The position numbers and the translations under genes are program-made. From Bacillota bacterium (GTDB lineage Bacteria > Bacillota > Clostridia > Acetivibrionales > DSM-2933): DNA of 7,753 nt. Positions 6,858 through 7,753 of the stretch are shown here, one piece after another; the stretch's first letter is position 1; each line of letters begins with the position of its first letter. Below the pieces are notes generated by a model. That model was not told where the DNA came from and searched no databases. It was given only the letters and a program-made list of their open reading frames with translations. Location: the NCBI GenBank assembly GCA_030705945.1, contig JAUZPS010000217.1, positions 1 to 7,753 on the forward strand. The letters run 5' to 3'.

Positions 6858-7577
6858 CTATTGTTGTGTATATGTGATTTCCTTAATTGTTGATCCGTCA
6901 TTCTCATATGAAAATTCCCTCAAAAACTCCCCTGTCTCTAATATATAATCACTACCCGGAATTCCTCCTGATATTTTTTCATTCGAACTGTCTCCATAGA
7001 TAGGGTTATTCTTGTCATAAACATAAATATCGCTGTCAAGTTTTGTTGACACGTTAATAACCAAAGGCTCCTGTCTGTTTTTTATGTCCGCAATTACGTC
7101 ATAACCTTTAACCAGATCTTTGGGTTCATTTGATATAACGCATGATTTTAAGGATTTTATCCTTGTATCAATTGCTCTGTTAGTGTTGCTACCCAAAAAT
7201 GTGGCGTTAATTAAACGTCCGAATAAAGTCAAATCATTATCCTCAACATATATTGTTACCTTGTCGCCTATACTTAACTTTCTGTTCAGAAGCTCATAAT
7301 ATCCTTGCTTAGTATTGCTATGACTGATTTCCTTTTTTAAATCTTCCGAACTGAAAAAATATGTGTCATACACACCAGCTTTAAGCTGTTTTTCCAGTTT
7401 GATTTTTATCAAATAATTTCCGTATTTGGATAATGAATCTGACAAGTATTCAAAAAGTTGGGGCGTAAAAACACCGGATGTTGATAATGTTTCACAGACA
7501 TTATAATTAACGCTGTTAACATTTATTGAGACAGACTGATGCATAAAGTAAAAAGTAGATAATTCCATCCCAAGCAT
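6858..7577 (-). CDS. Pilin/TadE-like extracellular domain, probably 5'-truncated
   Basis: The open frame encodes 239 residues and ends at TAG 6858-6860. The body is soluble. It has a helical segment near residues 34-60 (VFTPQLFEYLSDSLSKYG), then a beta-rich stretch with KLSIGDKVTIYVEDNDLTLFG (about residues 100-120) and GYDVIADI (about 158-165). This order (short helix, SLSKYG, charged beta strands) reminds me of TadE-like or DUF4320-type proteins of clostridial Tad loci. That is only a resemblance. Such proteins normally start with a membrane helix, and this ORF has none: it opens MLGMELSTFYFMHQ, has no Shine-Dalgarno sequence, and its first 21 codons overlap an unrelated membrane-protein reading frame. 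The genuine protein sequence probably begins around YFMHQSVSINVN. The true 5' end appears to be lost at a gene junction, so this is likely a remnant and perhaps not expressed. It shares direction and close spacing with the 5967-6803 gene. Confidence 0.6.
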   Translation of the reverse strand: MLGMELSTFYFMHQSVSINVNSVNYNVCETLSTSGVFTPQLFEYLSDSLSKYGNYLIKIKLEKQLKAGVYDTYFFSSEDLKKEISHSNTKQGYYELLNRKLSIGDKVTIYVEDNDLTLFGRLINATFLGSNTNRAIDTRIKSLKSCVISNEPKDLVKGYDVIADIKNRQEPLVINVSTKLDSDIYVYDKNNPIYGDSSNEKISGGIPGSDYILETGEFLREFSYENDGSTIKEITYTQQ

Positions 7578-7753
7578 TTGTCATATACATTACCGCAAGC
7601 AAAAATGAAATAAAAATTAAATATCTCTTATTAAATGCTTGTTCTAAGAATTGTGAAAACAAAAGTGCAATTGTAAGTAAAACAATTGGAATGTCCAATA
7701 CATGCCCATGCAAGTCTGAGACAACAAATGAGTAAAGAGGGAATTCATGAATA
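7516..7753 (-). pseudogene. Internal fragment of a DUF2298 (YYY family) polytopic membrane protein
   Basis: The frame is open from the right window edge and ends at TAA 7516-7518. It reads ...EFPLYSFVVSDLHGHVLD, then a hydrophobic segment (IPIVLLTIALLFSQFL). After a short basic loop comes a second membrane segment leading into MTNAWDGIIYFLLYA. The FP-YSF--SDLH-HVLD-P signature followed by a helix and N-WD--IYF is what I recognise from the DUF2298/YYY family, large membrane proteins of several hundred residues. These motifs are internal in that family, so the protein should continue well past this point. Here it ends eight codons after YA, in LNKC. A TTG at 7711-7713 could be called as a start, but the family signature runs upstream of it, so the gene continues off the window. 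The function of the family is not established here. Confidence 0.75.

Noticed and set aside
7516..7577. Programmed frameshift joining the membrane-protein frame to the 239-residue frame
   Set aside because: The two frames encode unrelated protein types and each lacks its own end. A rearrangement or assembly join explains this better than recoding.
7711..7713. TTG as the start of a 65-residue membrane protein
   Set aside because: The upstream codons EFPLYSFVVSD belong to the same family signature, so the frame simply enters from outside the window.

Overview
The window is AT-rich and gene-dense on the minus strand only. Every supportable gene reads leftwards. Purine-rich ribosome binding sites, an intrinsic terminator, a cyclic-di-GMP-II riboswitch and low-GC codon use point to a Gram-positive anaerobe of class Clostridia, possibly of the Ruminiclostridium/Acetivibrio type. 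The genus is an inference and nothing here fixes it.

Right end, in direction of transcription (7753 to 5967). An internal piece of a polytopic membrane protein of the DUF2298 (YYY) family enters from the window edge and stops abruptly at 7516. It overlaps, in another frame, the start of a 239-codon ORF (6858-7577) that looks like the extracellular part of a TadE/pilin-like protein without its membrane anchor. Two unrelated genes appear to be joined near 7530-7577, each missing its proper end. After 54 bases comes an intact single-pass, pilin-like protein of 278 residues (5967-6803).

Middle (5248-5966, 719 bases, no protein gene). On the minus strand this holds, in order, a possible promoter near 5912-5941, a large inverted repeat (5768-5832), a cyclic-di-GMP-II riboswitch aptamer (5491-5624) and an overlapping intrinsic terminator (5454-5497). 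A 206-base leader with further hairpins and a strong ribosome binding site follow. The 3' strand of aptamer helix P1 is also the 5' strand of the terminator. The simplest reading is a transcriptional ON switch: ligand binding stops the terminator forming and lets transcription continue into the next gene.

Left two thirds (1-5247). One very long reading frame encodes a secreted protein: a signal peptide followed by at least 16 tandem repeats of about 105-114 residues. They resemble carboxypeptidase-regulatory-like beta-sandwich repeats, as expected for a surface adhesin or stalk. The frame is broken by a single in-frame TAG (2920-2922) at a conserved Tyr position of repeat 7. It then stays open for another 973 codons to the window edge with repeat spacing intact. 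The gene is therefore a very recent nonsense allele, a sequencing error, or a recoded gene.

Taken together, the locus suggests c-di-GMP-controlled production of a giant surface protein beside pilin-like proteins, with two apparent lesions: the amber codon and the gene junction.
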